Shown here: one piece after another, positions 50,834-59,713 of the stretch | Numbering within the stretch: the first letter of the stretch is position 1 | Layout of the letters: every line of letters starts with the position of its first letter | Assembly (NCBI RefSeq): GCF_016907545.1 | Contig: NZ_JAFBCD010000001.1 | Span: 2,976,001 to 3,040,000 of the forward strand | Direction of reading: 5' to 3' | DNA: 64,000 nucleotides | From: Paenarthrobacter ilicis | GTDB taxonomy: Bacteria; Actinomycetota; Actinomycetes; Actinomycetales; Micrococcaceae | Translations under genes and position numbers: made by a program | The notes under the pieces: generated by a model | What the model was told of the DNA's origin: nothing | What the model saw: only the letters and a program-made list of their open reading frames with translations | Databases searched by the model: none

Positions 50834-50971
50834 TTAGAGGACTCCCACAATGCGCTGCAACAAACTCTCGGGGCTTGGTACGGGGTCCTCTTCGTTCAGA
50901 CTACGCCCGGCCACCGCCATTCCCACCCGGAATCCCAAACCTTTCCGGGGATGACGTCGACGCCGCACCAT
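50834..50971 (-). CDS. Possible small protein, unknown
   Basis: A 45-residue frame starts MVRRRRHPRKGLGFRVGMA and ends EEDPVPSPESLLQRIVGVL. It has a basic N-terminus and helical acidic end. It sits 33 bases before the 72-residue gene on the same strand. The ribosome site is weak, so coding is only possible. The rest of 50972-51028 holds the acyltransferase promoter region. Confidence 0.35.
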   Translation of the reverse strand: MVRRRRHPRKGLGFRVGMAVAGRSLNEEDPVPSPESLLQRIVGVL

Positions 50972-51028
50972 GCCTTGCGCTAAAGTTAGTCCAATCGATG
51001 GATAAACAGTGCAATCCCAGGAGTACCC

Positions 51029-52363
51029 ATGTCTTCCACCCTTGGCTCCAGCACCACCCACCCGGCGCTCAACGGCTCCGGTCCTGCCACCCGCGATCTG
51101 GTGGTGGACTTCATTCGTGTTGCCTGCATGTTTGCCGTTGTCGCCGTCCACTTGCTCATGATGGGCATCAGCGTGGACCGGGCCGGGATAGGCGTGGGTA
51201 ACCCACTGACCTCCCTGAGCTGGTTCGCGCAGGGAACCTGGTTTGGCCAAGTCATGCCGTTGTTCTTTGTTGTGGGTGGCTTCGCATCCATCACGTCCTG
51301 GCGCAGCCTCCGGCGCAAGGGCGGGGACGCCGGGGACTACCTCCGCAACCGGGTCCTGCGCCTGGTCCGGCCCACAGTCGCCTTGTACGCGTTCCTTGCT
51401 GCAGCGTTGTGGATTGCGACGGCGGCCGGCGTCCCGGGTGATCTGCTGTCAGTGATCGCTGTTGGCGCCGGAGTTCAGCTTTGGTTCCTGGCTGCCTACC
51501 TGATCTGCCAAGCGATGGTTCCGCTCATGGCCAGGTTTCACGAGCAGGCACCCTACCGCACGCTCGCAGCGTTGGCCGCGGGCGCCGTCGTCGTGGATGT
51601 TGTGCGTTTGGGGCTGGAGCAGAACCCGTGGGGGTTCGATTCGAACCCCATCGGGCTGCTGAACATGGTGTTCGTGTGGGGCATGCTGCAGCAGCTGGGT
51701 TTCCTGTACGCAGATGGGTTCTTTGACCGTTTTGCGCGGTGGCACCTGGTCCTTGCCGCCATTGCCTGCTACGTGGCGATGATCCCGCTGACCCACGCCG
51801 GCCCGTACCCGGTGGACATGCTGACCAACCAGAATCCGCCCATGTTCCCGCTGATCCTGGTGGGCCTGGCCCATGTGCTGCTGGTCAAGGCTGTATACCC
51901 GGTCCTGCAGCGATTCGTCCAGGTCGGCTGGGTTCAGAAGGTGATGTTCGTGGTGGGCAGCCGGGCCATGACCATCTACCTGTGGCACCTGCCCCTGATC
52001 ATCGCCATGTTCGGCATTGCGCTGGTACTCCGGCTGCCGTTCCCGGAACCCGCCAGCGCCGAATGGTGGCTGACCCGTCCGTTGTTCTACGTGGCAGCCT
52101 GGGCCTTGGTGCTGCTGGTATCAACACCCCTGGTTCGGCTGGAACTGGCCACCACGGCCTTGGCTCCCGGCGCTCCGAGGCCGGCCATGTGGCGCATCGC
52201 TGCCGGTACCGTGCTGGCCGTCATTCCCCCATTTGTGGTGATGCGGAGCGGGCTGGATACCGCGAACGCCACGTGGGGCCTGGTTCTCTTGGTGGCGGCT
52301 GTGGCACTGGTGACCGGCAGAGTAACAGGGCGGACGTGGAAGACGCCGCGGACGCTGGCTTAG
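51029..52363 (+). CDS. Membrane acyltransferase (acyltransferase 3 family)
   Basis: The 444-residue protein has about ten to twelve hydrophobic segments. It carries family marks: DLVVDFIRVACMFAVVAVHLLMMG with the catalytic-type His, MPLFFVVGGFASITSWRSLRRKG, YLRNRVLRLVRPTVALY and TIYLWHLPLIIAMF. Family members O-acylate cell-surface glycans or small molecules. AGGAG lies before the ATG. Its stop overlaps the stop of the convergent hydrolase gene. Confidence 0.87.
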   Translation: MSSTLGSSTTHPALNGSGPATRDLVVDFIRVACMFAVVAVHLLMMGISVDRAGIGVGNPLTSLSWFAQGTWFGQVMPLFFVVGGFASITSWRSLRRKGGDAGDYLRNRVLRLVRPTVALYAFLAAALWIATAAGVPGDLLSVIAVGAGVQLWFLAAYLICQAMVPLMARFHEQAPYRTLAALAAGAVVVDVVRLGLEQNPWGFDSNPIGLLNMVFVWGMLQQLGFLYADGFFDRFARWHLVLAAIACYVAMIPLTHAGPYPVDMLTNQNPPMFPLILVGLAHVLLVKAVYPVLQRFVQVGWVQKVMFVVGSRAMTIYLWHLPLIIAMFGIALVLRLPFPEPASAEWWLTRPLFYVAAWALVLLVSTPLVRLELATTALAPGAPRPAMWRIAAGTVLAVIPPFVVMRSGLDTANATWGLVLLVAAVALVTGRVTGRTWKTPRTLA

Positions 52364-53283
52364 CCCGCCGGGGCGGGCGCGGTGTCCATGACTCGACGCC
52401 GGACGTCCTGGCGTGTGGTTGCCGTCTGGAAGCCAGCGGCAGCCAGTCCGGCGGCCCAGTCTCCGTTGCATGCCCCCAAGGCTTCAAAACACTCCCGGAG
52501 AAGCTCCTTGGGAGGTGGGATATGCCCATCACCACTGTCCGGACCCCACCGGTCCATCAGCATGTACAGGTCCGGAGAATCCCCAATTGCGTCAACGAAC
52601 GGCAGTTGGTGGTTCTGGATGTGGAACCAGTCCTTGGCGTTCTGAATAAGCGCAACAGTGTGGTCAAAACCCGCCGAATACGCCGGAATCAGATCGTGGG
52701 CAACGGATGACGGCAAGCGGGAGATGTCGTTGCCCTCGATGTCCCAAGCGTGGGTGAGGTAGCGTTCCACTGCCCCCGGATAGAACTTGGATATGGATGT
52801 CTGCGGATTCACCGCCAACGCCAAGGACGTCGGGAAGAACCTCGAGAGGGCCAGGCTTGCGTAACCTCCGGCAGAACTGCCAAAGAACACCACGTTGTAA
52901 CCCCCGGTTTCGCGGACAATCCTGCGAATCACATCTGCCAGGATCTCCTGCAAATCCGGTTGATCCAGGGAGCCCGCGTACCAACCGATATTGAAGTCCC
53001 TCGACTTCCGGAGGCTCGGGTCAGAGATGAAGATCCTGTTGACCGGCAAGCCAGCCGTGACGCCTTGCCCCAGGAACCACGGCAGCCGGACGTCCTTTTC
53101 TGCCGCACCGTGGAAGCACACCAAGGTGGTGTTCGAGCCTGCTGGGACGTTAAGGATCTCCAGCGGCAAACCGTTGTGCTGGATATCAATCCGCCCCTCA
53201 GGTACCTCCATTGCCCCAAGGAAGGAACCCAAGTCCGGGTACTTTGAGGGCGTGGGCGCTTCAGCTGCTGGGTTATCTGGCAC
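52360..53283 (-). CDS. Alpha/beta-hydrolase-fold protein
   Basis: The 307-residue protein has a nucleophile elbow FFGSSAGGYASLALSRFF with Ser at about 137, after TTLVCFHGAAEKDVRLPWFL, which may form the oxyanion region. DGHIPPP near the C-terminus could supply the His. There is no signal peptide. Substrate is unknown; similar proteins sit among polysaccharide or surface genes. GTG 53283 has leaderless spacing after TAGACT. It overlaps the acyltransferase gene tail to tail. Confidence 0.75.
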   Translation of the reverse strand: MPDNPAAEAPTPSKYPDLGSFLGAMEVPEGRIDIQHNGLPLEILNVPAGSNTTLVCFHGAAEKDVRLPWFLGQGVTAGLPVNRIFISDPSLRKSRDFNIGWYAGSLDQPDLQEILADVIRRIVRETGGYNVVFFGSSAGGYASLALSRFFPTSLALAVNPQTSISKFYPGAVERYLTHAWDIEGNDISRLPSSVAHDLIPAYSAGFDHTVALIQNAKDWFHIQNHQLPFVDAIGDSPDLYMLMDRWGPDSGDGHIPPPKELLRECFEALGACNGDWAAGLAAAGFQTATTRQDVRRRVMDTAPAPAG

Positions 53284-53295
53284 CCCGGTAGTCTA
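53284..53295 (-). promoter_or_regulatory. Predicted leaderless promoter (-10) of the hydrolase gene
   Basis: TAGACT (53290-53295) and six bases precede the GTG start. No ribosome site and no clear -35 are seen. Confidence 0.35.
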
Positions 53296-53341
53296 GCCGC
53301 GGCAACAGTCCGGCCCGGAATGCTACCCCAGCAGATGGAAC

Positions 53342-54571
53342 CTAATAGTTCCGCCGGTGCTTCAACCGCGGAATGGAAACGGCGAACACAACGGCTGCCG
53401 CGAAGCCCAGGACACCTATGGCCCAGATACCGGCGGACAGGGAGACCGCTGCCGTCAATCCTGACAAAAGCACCGGCCCGCCCGTGGCCCCGGAATCAGC
53501 GATAAACCGCCAGATTCCCAGGAAATGGCTCCTTCCGTTGTCCGGTGAGAAGTCCGCCCCCAGCGTCATGATGAGCCCGGAGCTGATGCCGTTGCCGAAA
53601 CCGATCAGCAAAGCCGCCAACAGCAGTGAGGTGAATCCACCGGTGAAGGGTATAAGCAACAGAGCCGTGCCCATGATCACAGTGGATGGAATCGCCACCC
53701 ATTGCCGCCCCTTCCGGTCCATCAACTTACCGGCAGGGTAAAACACCAGCATGTCTATTGCTCCGGACAGGCCGAACAGCAGGGAGGCATGCGTGGCATC
53801 CAAGCCCACTTGATCAGCCCACAGTGGGATAACCACTTGGCGTGAAGCACGCAGCGCACTCAAAAGCAGGATGCCGAACCCCACCGTCAAGAAGATTCCG
53901 GCATGCGAAGCCGCCACGGTCCGCAAAGTAGACGCCGGCGGACGCAGCCCGCTGTCGCCCGACTCCGGCACCACGAGGTCCGGAATAGTGAGGGACAAGG
54001 CGGCGGCCGCCATCATTCCGGCGAACCCCACCCAGTACGCTCCACTGATTCCGGCGAACTGCATCACAGCGGCACCCACGAACGGCCCAATGAAAATGCC
54101 GATCCGGGTCACGCCGCCCAGGGTGGACAGCGCCCTGGCCCTGAAGACCACCGGCACGGCTTCGGTGAGAAACTTCTGCCGGGCCAGGTTGAAGACGCTG
54201 GCGGACATTCCCACCAGGGTCATGGACGCAGCCAGCAGCCACAGCCCGTTCTCCATGTGCGGTGCGAAGGTCGCAGCACCCAAGGCAATCGCCCCCAGGG
54301 CTCCGGCCCCCACAATGGACCACCGCTCCCCGAACTTCTCCGTAATGATTGATGCCGGGATGTTGAATATCCAGGAACCAAGTCCGATCAGAGTAACGAT
54401 GAGCGCCGAGACAGCCACGGAGGCGCCGAGGTCCCGGGCGGAAAGCGCAATCACCGGAAGGACAGCACCTTCACCGATACAGAACAGCAGCGCCGGCCCG
54501 AAGGCGGGGAGAGCTATGCTGCGGAGGCTGAAATCGGTGTCTACTTTGGTGTTTGTCATCCCGTTCATCAT
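53342..54571 (-). CDS. MFS transporter
   Basis: The 409-residue protein has twelve predicted hydrophobic segments. The loop-2 region is LGSWIFNIPASIITEKFGERWSIVGAGAL, and the equivalent second-half loop FYPAGKLMDRKGRQWVAIP carries the DRKGR motif. ARQKFLTEAVPVVFRARALSTLGGVTRIGIFIGPFVG resembles drug/solute MFS exporters. Substrate is unknown. Three Met codons within the first five residues leave the exact start open. The downstream hydrolase gene is on the same strand after 58 bases. Confidence 0.87.
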   Translation of the reverse strand: MMNGMTNTKVDTDFSLRSIALPAFGPALLFCIGEGAVLPVIALSARDLGASVAVSALIVTLIGLGSWIFNIPASIITEKFGERWSIVGAGALGAIALGAATFAPHMENGLWLLAASMTLVGMSASVFNLARQKFLTEAVPVVFRARALSTLGGVTRIGIFIGPFVGAAVMQFAGISGAYWVGFAGMMAAAALSLTIPDLVVPESGDSGLRPPASTLRTVAASHAGIFLTVGFGILLLSALRASRQVVIPLWADQVGLDATHASLLFGLSGAIDMLVFYPAGKLMDRKGRQWVAIPSTVIMGTALLLIPFTGGFTSLLLAALLIGFGNGISSGLIMTLGADFSPDNGRSHFLGIWRFIADSGATGGPVLLSGLTAAVSLSAGIWAIGVLGFAAAVVFAVSIPRLKHRRNY

Positions 54572-54623
54572 ATGACTGACATTTTCCGGGGACCTGCCGC
54601 ATTGCGTTTTGCAATGACTGCCA

Positions 54624-54655
54624 GATGTTGCGGCCCCGGACGGAGCCGCAACATC
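54624..54655 (-). terminator. Terminator of the chaplin-like gene
   Basis: GATGTTGCGGC and GCCGCAACATC form a perfect 11-bp stem with a 10-base loop, 17 bases past the stop at 54672. Confidence 0.7.
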
Positions 54656-54671
54656 CGGTGATCAGAAGTGC

Positions 54672-56003
54672 CTAACGGCGGCTGGTTGCCGCCTTGCGGC
54701 GTCCAAGGGTTGTCAAGAGCAATCCCATGAGCATCATGGCCCCGGCAAGGAAGACGAACACCGGGTTCAGGCCTGTGCTGGCTAATGCTGCGGGACTTCC
54801 GACGGCGGCTGTGGCCGCTGCTGCAGCTGCGCCTTGGGCGCCACTCGCCGTGCCGGTGGGAGCACTCCTGGTCACCAGCGCGGCGGTAGTGATCCCGGTG
54901 GTCGGCGTCGCCGTGTCAGTGACGGTGGTGGGCGGAGCGACTACCGGCGGGTTCACCACAGGAGGCGTAACCACCGGCGGGTTCACCACAGGAGGCGTAA
55001 CCACCGGCGGGTTCACTACCGGAGGCGTAACCACCGGCGGGTTCACCACAGGCGGATTCACCACCGGAGGCGTAACCACAGGAGGCGTAACCACCGGCGG
55101 ATGCACGGTGCTGGTGGATTCTCCGCCAATGCCTACCGACGTTGCCCCGGTGGAGATGGGGACCGTGATAGGGAGGACCACCTGGGTACCGGAGAGGACT
55201 CCGCCATTACCCGATGTTGTAGCGCCGTTGGTTGCCCCCGCCGGGGCCGGGGTGGATGGAAGAGCAGACGTGGACGTGGCGCTTGAGTCGCCCAAGACAC
55301 CCACAGCAGTGGCTCCGAGGTTAACAGGGACCGAAATCGGAGCCACTACCTGAGCGCCGGACGCGATACTCTCTCCCCCCGACGTGGTTGCCTGACCCGG
55401 GACCGCCGCTGGCACTGACGGTGCTGGGACAGGAGCTGCTGGTGTCGACGGCGCGGACACGGACGACGCTGAGGAATTCCCCAGTACGCCCACCGAGGTT
55501 GCACCCAGCGTGATGGGAACCGTCACCGGTGCAATCACTTGGGTTCCCGAACCGATGCCACCGTTGCCGTTGGTGGTGCTCGCCGGCGTCGAACTTGGTG
55601 ACGGTGGCGCGGCGGGTGGGGCTGAGCTCCTCGCAGTGGAACCCCCCAGCAGACCCACTGACGACGAGCCCAGGTTTATGGGCACCGTGATCGGGGCGAC
55701 AATTTGCGTTCCCGAGCCGATGCTGTTGGATCCACTGGTGCTGGCGGCAGGGACGGTAGGGCTGCTTCCCGTACCTGCGGAGTGCGCCCCGCCGGATGCA
55801 GTGGATGAAGAGTTGCCAAGAATTCCCAGAGACGTGGCATTGAGGTTGATGGGCGCTGAAACCGGCGCCACAACCTGGGTTCCTGAAAGAATCCCGTCCT
55901 TGCCACTGGTGGTGTCTGCGGCGTTGGCCGCGGTCGCGCTGAGGACAATCATGCCCCCGGCAAAGCATGTGCCCAGCAGGCACTTGCGAAGAGTGGTGTT
56001 CAT
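54672..56003 (-). CDS. Chaplin-like cell-wall protein with five repeats and LAXTG sorting signal
   Basis: The 443-residue protein has a signal peptide ending near NAAD (28-30). Five similar 33-residue domains follow at about 33-65, 90-122, 145-178, 208-240 and 264-296, with consensus G-x-hydrophobic-SGTQVVAPVTVPINLGATSVGVLG. This resembles the chaplin domain (GVLSGN-x-V-x-VPVxVPVNVCGN-x-V), but all chaplin Cys are replaced. A PPVVTPPVVNP region spans about 302-358. The C-terminus is a sorting signal: LASTG (407-411), a hydrophobic span and GRRKAATSRR. AGGAG precedes the ATG. It probably coats the cell surface via class E sortase; no sortase gene lies in the window. Confidence 0.8.
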   Translation of the reverse strand: MNTTLRKCLLGTCFAGGMIVLSATAANAADTTSGKDGILSGTQVVAPVSAPINLNATSLGILGNSSSTASGGAHSAGTGSSPTVPAASTSGSNSIGSGTQIVAPITVPINLGSSSVGLLGGSTARSSAPPAAPPSPSSTPASTTNGNGGIGSGTQVIAPVTVPITLGATSVGVLGNSSASSVSAPSTPAAPVPAPSVPAAVPGQATTSGGESIASGAQVVAPISVPVNLGATAVGVLGDSSATSTSALPSTPAPAGATNGATTSGNGGVLSGTQVVLPITVPISTGATSVGIGGESTSTVHPPVVTPPVVTPPVVNPPVVNPPVVTPPVVNPPVVTPPVVNPPVVTPPVVNPPVVAPPTTVTDTATPTTGITTAALVTRSAPTGTASGAQGAAAAAATAAVGSPAALASTGLNPVFVFLAGAMMLMGLLLTTLGRRKAATSRR

Positions 56004-56101
56004 GGTGATCTACTCCTGAAGGTTCAGTTTCCTGGGACGTCCCGGGGCGGGATGGTCCGTTGGACCGTCTGCCGCGATGGTTCAGCGGCGCGGAGGGGAA
56101 A

Positions 56102-57136
56102 CTAGTCAGGAGAGGAACCGGGGTCGAAGCTGACCGGCTTGGGATGTTGTTCATTCTCGGCTGCAGCCAAGCCTGAAAGTGAATTGTTGGGAAAAACCAG
56201 GGCGCCGTTCAGTATTGCTGCGGCAGAGCTGGGCGGACCATTATGGGAGTTGCCGGATCCTGCACCGGTGGCGGCGGCAGGTACTGCCTCAAGGTCCGCA
56301 GGAAATTCCATTGGATTCTCTGTATTCGAAGCAGTGTGCTCTGCTGGGGGTATTTTGATCTCCCGCAAATCCAGAATCCTGCCAATTACAGGGGTGTCTT
56401 GGTTTGCGGAAACTGCGTTCGAAATGGACGGATTGTCTATTTTCAGCGGTGCGCCGGCGGACAAAAGTAATTGCCCGCTGGCGGAAGCGATTCCACTATC
56501 GACGTCGTTCCCATCAGGGTTTTCCCGGCCGGCTGTCAAGCCAGGCGGCACTACGGCGATATCGGGCATGAGCTGCACTCCGCCTTCGCCGGGCACTGTT
56601 GGCTGGGGCGCGATAGGAAGTGCGGGTTCTGCTGGGAGCACCACCGGCGCAGCTGGCAGAATTACAGTGTCCACTGCATCCACAACTGGCTGAAGAATCG
56701 GCGCAGTTGCCTGGTTAATGGGTGGCACCACCACCTCAATTAATTCGTCTGCTTTCCCCGTGACAGGCACCACTGCGGCCTCAACAACCTGTCCTTTGGT
56801 GCCCACCGGAAGCGCAGTGTTGACCACGGGCAGGCCCCCGATGATGCCATCCACAGCATGACCAGCCTCCTGGACCACTGGGGTGACGGCTGGCAGCGGG
56901 ATCTTGACCGGACTGGTGGGTGCCAGCGCTGCAATCGGCGCTGGCAGCGAAGTCTTTGGCACGGGGACCGAGAGGCTCACTGTGGAATTCACCGTGGTTG
57001 GGGTGGTGTTCACTGCCCCGTCATCGGCACTTGCCGCGGTAGCCGAGAGGGTGAGCCAGAATACCGTTCCAGCACCCGCGACCATGACAGAGCGGAGAAT
57101 GCCGGCAGCACGCGGGAACACGCGTGAAACCCCCAT
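56102..57136 (-). CDS. Secreted hypothetical protein, Pro/Val-rich
   Basis: The protein of about 344 residues has a signal sequence (ILRSVMVAGAGTVFWLTLSATAASADD) and then a Val/Pro/Thr-rich body with repeated VPV and PVV segments. The C-terminus SSAAAILNGALVFPNNSLSGLAAAENEQHPKPVSFDPGSSPD looks conserved-like. No Cys occurs in the mature part and no enzyme motif is seen. It lies directly upstream of the chaplin-like gene on the same strand. Start is uncertain: the frame extends to 57166, and ATG 57136 is the first ATG. Confidence 0.7.
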   Translation of the reverse strand: MGVSRVFPRAAGILRSVMVAGAGTVFWLTLSATAASADDGAVNTTPTTVNSTVSLSVPVPKTSLPAPIAALAPTSPVKIPLPAVTPVVQEAGHAVDGIIGGLPVVNTALPVGTKGQVVEAAVVPVTGKADELIEVVVPPINQATAPILQPVVDAVDTVILPAAPVVLPAEPALPIAPQPTVPGEGGVQLMPDIAVVPPGLTAGRENPDGNDVDSGIASASGQLLLSAGAPLKIDNPSISNAVSANQDTPVIGRILDLREIKIPPAEHTASNTENPMEFPADLEAVPAAATGAGSGNSHNGPPSSAAAILNGALVFPNNSLSGLAAAENEQHPKPVSFDPGSSPD

Positions 57137-57364
57137 CTCGGACACCCCCAGGTAGTCGCGAACCAACGGTCGCCACCATCCTAAAACGCTGCCATCGAAT
57201 TAGTCCATGGCTGGAAGTAAAGAAATTTCAAAACCCTATGAAAATCAGCCGCAGGTGGAGACAGAATTTTCAGAATCTCTTGTTCTGGCGCAATTCAGGG
57301 CGGTACCGTTGGCGCAATCGTAAGCAACTTACGGGATCGTGTACATCATTCTGGGGAGAAATAC

Positions 57365-58627
57365 ATGAAACGTTCGCATGTTGCCATATTGGGGGCACTC
57401 ACACTCACGCTAGCAGGACCGGCAATGCCGGCGGTCGCAGCAACCACACCAGCCCAAGTCACAACGGGGTTCTCCGGATCTGCCTATGGGTCGTACATTT
57501 TCAATACCGACAAGACTCTGACCTCTGGTCCAACCGCCAGCTCCAGCATCAGTTGCACGGGTGCCACCGGGAAATCTTCCTCTAACACCGCCGCGGCATT
57601 GACTGTTCCCGCTGTAGGCAATGTAGGAGCGGCCACGACGAGTTCCAAGACACTGCTCACGACAACGGGCAAACGGATTGAAAGCCGCTCAACGATTGCG
57701 GGGACCAACCTGCTTGGTGGGCTGATTACCGCTGGCGCCATTACGTCCGAAAGCACCGCTGAAAAGGACACCACTGGAGCCAATGTCGGAACAAACAAGA
57801 CAACCATCGCCGATCTGAAGGTTCTGGGCGTCGGGGTAAACGCCAACCCTGGCGCCAACACGGTGTTGGACCTGTCGGTGCCGCTGGTCGGCACAGTCGG
57901 GAAAGTCACCCTGAACGGGCAGGAAAAACGCTTAGTTAACGGCGTTTTCCAGGTATCCACAACTGCCCTTCGAGTGGAAGTCCTGAAGGTCGGGCTGCCT
58001 GGCATCAAGGCCGGGACTGACATTAGCCTTGGGGTCACTACTGCAAACCTGACAGCCCCCCAATCAGGCTATTTCACCGGTGGCGGGTTCAGCACTAAAG
58101 CATCACTTGCCAACGGACTCATCAACTCCGGACCGACAGCGCTCGCATACACTCGCTGCGGCGCCGGCACCACTTCCGCAAAGGTAGCTGGGCTCAACAT
58201 CCCAGGTCTTGCAACCGCAGGAGCGGCATCCACAACGACAACTGGCGTTTTGACCCCCCAAGCCAAGAGTTCAGTTACGAACAATATCGCTGGACTGAAT
58301 GTGCTGAATGGTCTCATTCAAGTCGATGCCATCAAGGCGGAGACGAGCGCTACCCTGCCAGCTGGGGCAACGGCAGCGACGCTGACGGATACCTCAACGT
58401 TCACCAATCTACGAATTGCGGGACTGCCCGCGATTAACGCCTCAGTCGCCCCCAACACAGTGGTACAAGTAGCGGGTTTGGGACGAGTTACTCTTCACAA
58501 AGTCACCAGGTCTTCGAACGCAATTGTGGTGACCATGATTGAGGTAGTGCTCAACCAGCCGATCGGCGCTTTGCCCACCGGATCCACAATTCAGATCGGA
58601 TACTCGAACTCAGGCGTCGGCCTCTAG
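57365..58627 (+). CDS. Secreted choice-of-anchor P family protein
   Basis: The 420-residue protein has a signal peptide ending near AVAATTPA. FSGSAYGSYIF starts the mature domain, which is rich in Ala, Thr, Val and Gly with many beta-like repeats. The pattern of GSAYG near the start, single Cys in ISCTG and YTRCG, and IEVVLNQPIGALPTGSTIQIGYSNSGV at the end matches the choice-of-anchor P family. Function is unknown. GGGGAG lies before the ATG. It diverges from the Pro/Val-rich gene across about 230 bases. Confidence 0.8.
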   Translation: MKRSHVAILGALTLTLAGPAMPAVAATTPAQVTTGFSGSAYGSYIFNTDKTLTSGPTASSSISCTGATGKSSSNTAAALTVPAVGNVGAATTSSKTLLTTTGKRIESRSTIAGTNLLGGLITAGAITSESTAEKDTTGANVGTNKTTIADLKVLGVGVNANPGANTVLDLSVPLVGTVGKVTLNGQEKRLVNGVFQVSTTALRVEVLKVGLPGIKAGTDISLGVTTANLTAPQSGYFTGGGFSTKASLANGLINSGPTALAYTRCGAGTTSAKVAGLNIPGLATAGAASTTTTGVLTPQAKSSVTNNIAGLNVLNGLIQVDAIKAETSATLPAGATAATLTDTSTFTNLRIAGLPAINASVAPNTVVQVAGLGRVTLHKVTRSSNAIVVTMIEVVLNQPIGALPTGSTIQIGYSNSGVGL

Positions 58628-58673
58628 GGGCTGGCCCATGAGAATCAGTTCACCATAGCGAGACCTCAAACAT

Positions 58674-58713
58674 AGTCGGTCCGCCCCCTGATCAGGTGGC
58701 GGACCGACTCTTT
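58674..58713. terminator. Bidirectional terminator
   Basis: AGTCGGTCCGCC and GGCGGACCGACT form a perfect 12-bp stem followed by CTTTGT. It lies between the convergent choice-of-anchor P and MBL genes. Confidence 0.85.
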
Positions 58714-58741
58714 GTAGTCTGCGGATACTCGAACCATCAAC

Positions 58742-59614
58742 TCAGGACGGGTAGGGGCCCGTCTTGCCAGGGCCGAAATCCGGAGCACCCAGAGATCCCT
58801 TGCTTTGCGCGTTTGTCTCCTGCAGCCGCTTGATGAACCAGCGGGACTGCTCCGGGCCATACGGCAGCACTGGAATAGCCTTGGTTGCGTCAGCTGGCAT
58901 ATCCCGGATTGATTGGGTTGCCTGCCGGACAGCGGTGCTCATGGTGTTGGCCATGGTTTTCACAAACTGATCGCTGGCGGGTTCACCGTGGCCCGGTACC
59001 AGGTGCTCATACCTGTGCCGAAGCGCAGAAATGTGCCGCAGCGCGTCAGCCCACTCTTCGGGGTACGAGTCCTCGAAGGACGGATGCGCACCCTGCTCCA
59101 CCAGATCGCCCACGTAGAGCGTGGAGCTGGTCCCCACCAGCAGGTCGCCGTCCGTGTGGGCCCGGCCCAGGTAGAACAGGGTTGCGGTTACTCCGCCGAG
59201 GTCCACCAGCACGGGCTGATCATGTACCAGCGCGTTAGGTACCACTACCTCAACGGAGTCGCCTTCTGCCGCGGCCATCTCTGGTTCGATGGTGGCCACA
59301 AACCGTCGCTGGTTATCGGCGTCCTTCTCGATGGCCGCAGCACAGTTGGCGTGCGCCCAGAACTCCGTGACGCCGTCTTCGGCAAAAACCGCATTGCCGA
59401 AGAAGTGATCGTAGTGGGCGTGCGTGTTGACTACCACCAACGGCAGTTGGGTCTTTTCGCGGACTGCTGCCAGAATCTCCCGGCCCTGTCGTGGGCCGCA
59501 GCCAGTGTCGATGACCATGGCGAGTTCTGAGCCCACCACCAGGCCGGTGTTCAGTAACGACCCCTCGGTTTTCAGGACGTAGTTGTCGGGTCCGAGTTCT
59601 AGCCAAGCTGACAA
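58742..59614 (-). CDS. MBL-fold metallo-hydrolase
   Basis: The 290-residue protein has the zinc-binding HAHYDH motif at about 65-70 and later LGRAHTDGDLLVG and HLVPGHGEP, which hold the remaining ligands. The fold is complete, and the sequence resembles the cyclase-B1-like or lactamase-B hydrolases of actinobacteria. No signal peptide is seen and the substrate is unknown. The start appears to be TTG 59614 after GGAG. It is not obviously linked to the surface-protein genes around it. Confidence 0.88.
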   Translation of the reverse strand: MSAWLELGPDNYVLKTEGSLLNTGLVVGSELAMVIDTGCGPRQGREILAAVREKTQLPLVVVNTHAHYDHFFGNAVFAEDGVTEFWAHANCAAAIEKDADNQRRFVATIEPEMAAAEGDSVEVVVPNALVHDQPVLVDLGGVTATLFYLGRAHTDGDLLVGTSSTLYVGDLVEQGAHPSFEDSYPEEWADALRHISALRHRYEHLVPGHGEPASDQFVKTMANTMSTAVRQATQSIRDMPADATKAIPVLPYGPEQSRWFIKRLQETNAQSKGSLGAPDFGPGKTGPYPS

Positions 59615-59713
59615 TTGATTCTCCGTTTACAGTGCAATCCGGCGATGTTCAGGCCTCTACTCTACCCACGGAAAGCTGGGAGCCAGCGGAACAAACGCGC
59701 ACGCCGCCTTGAT

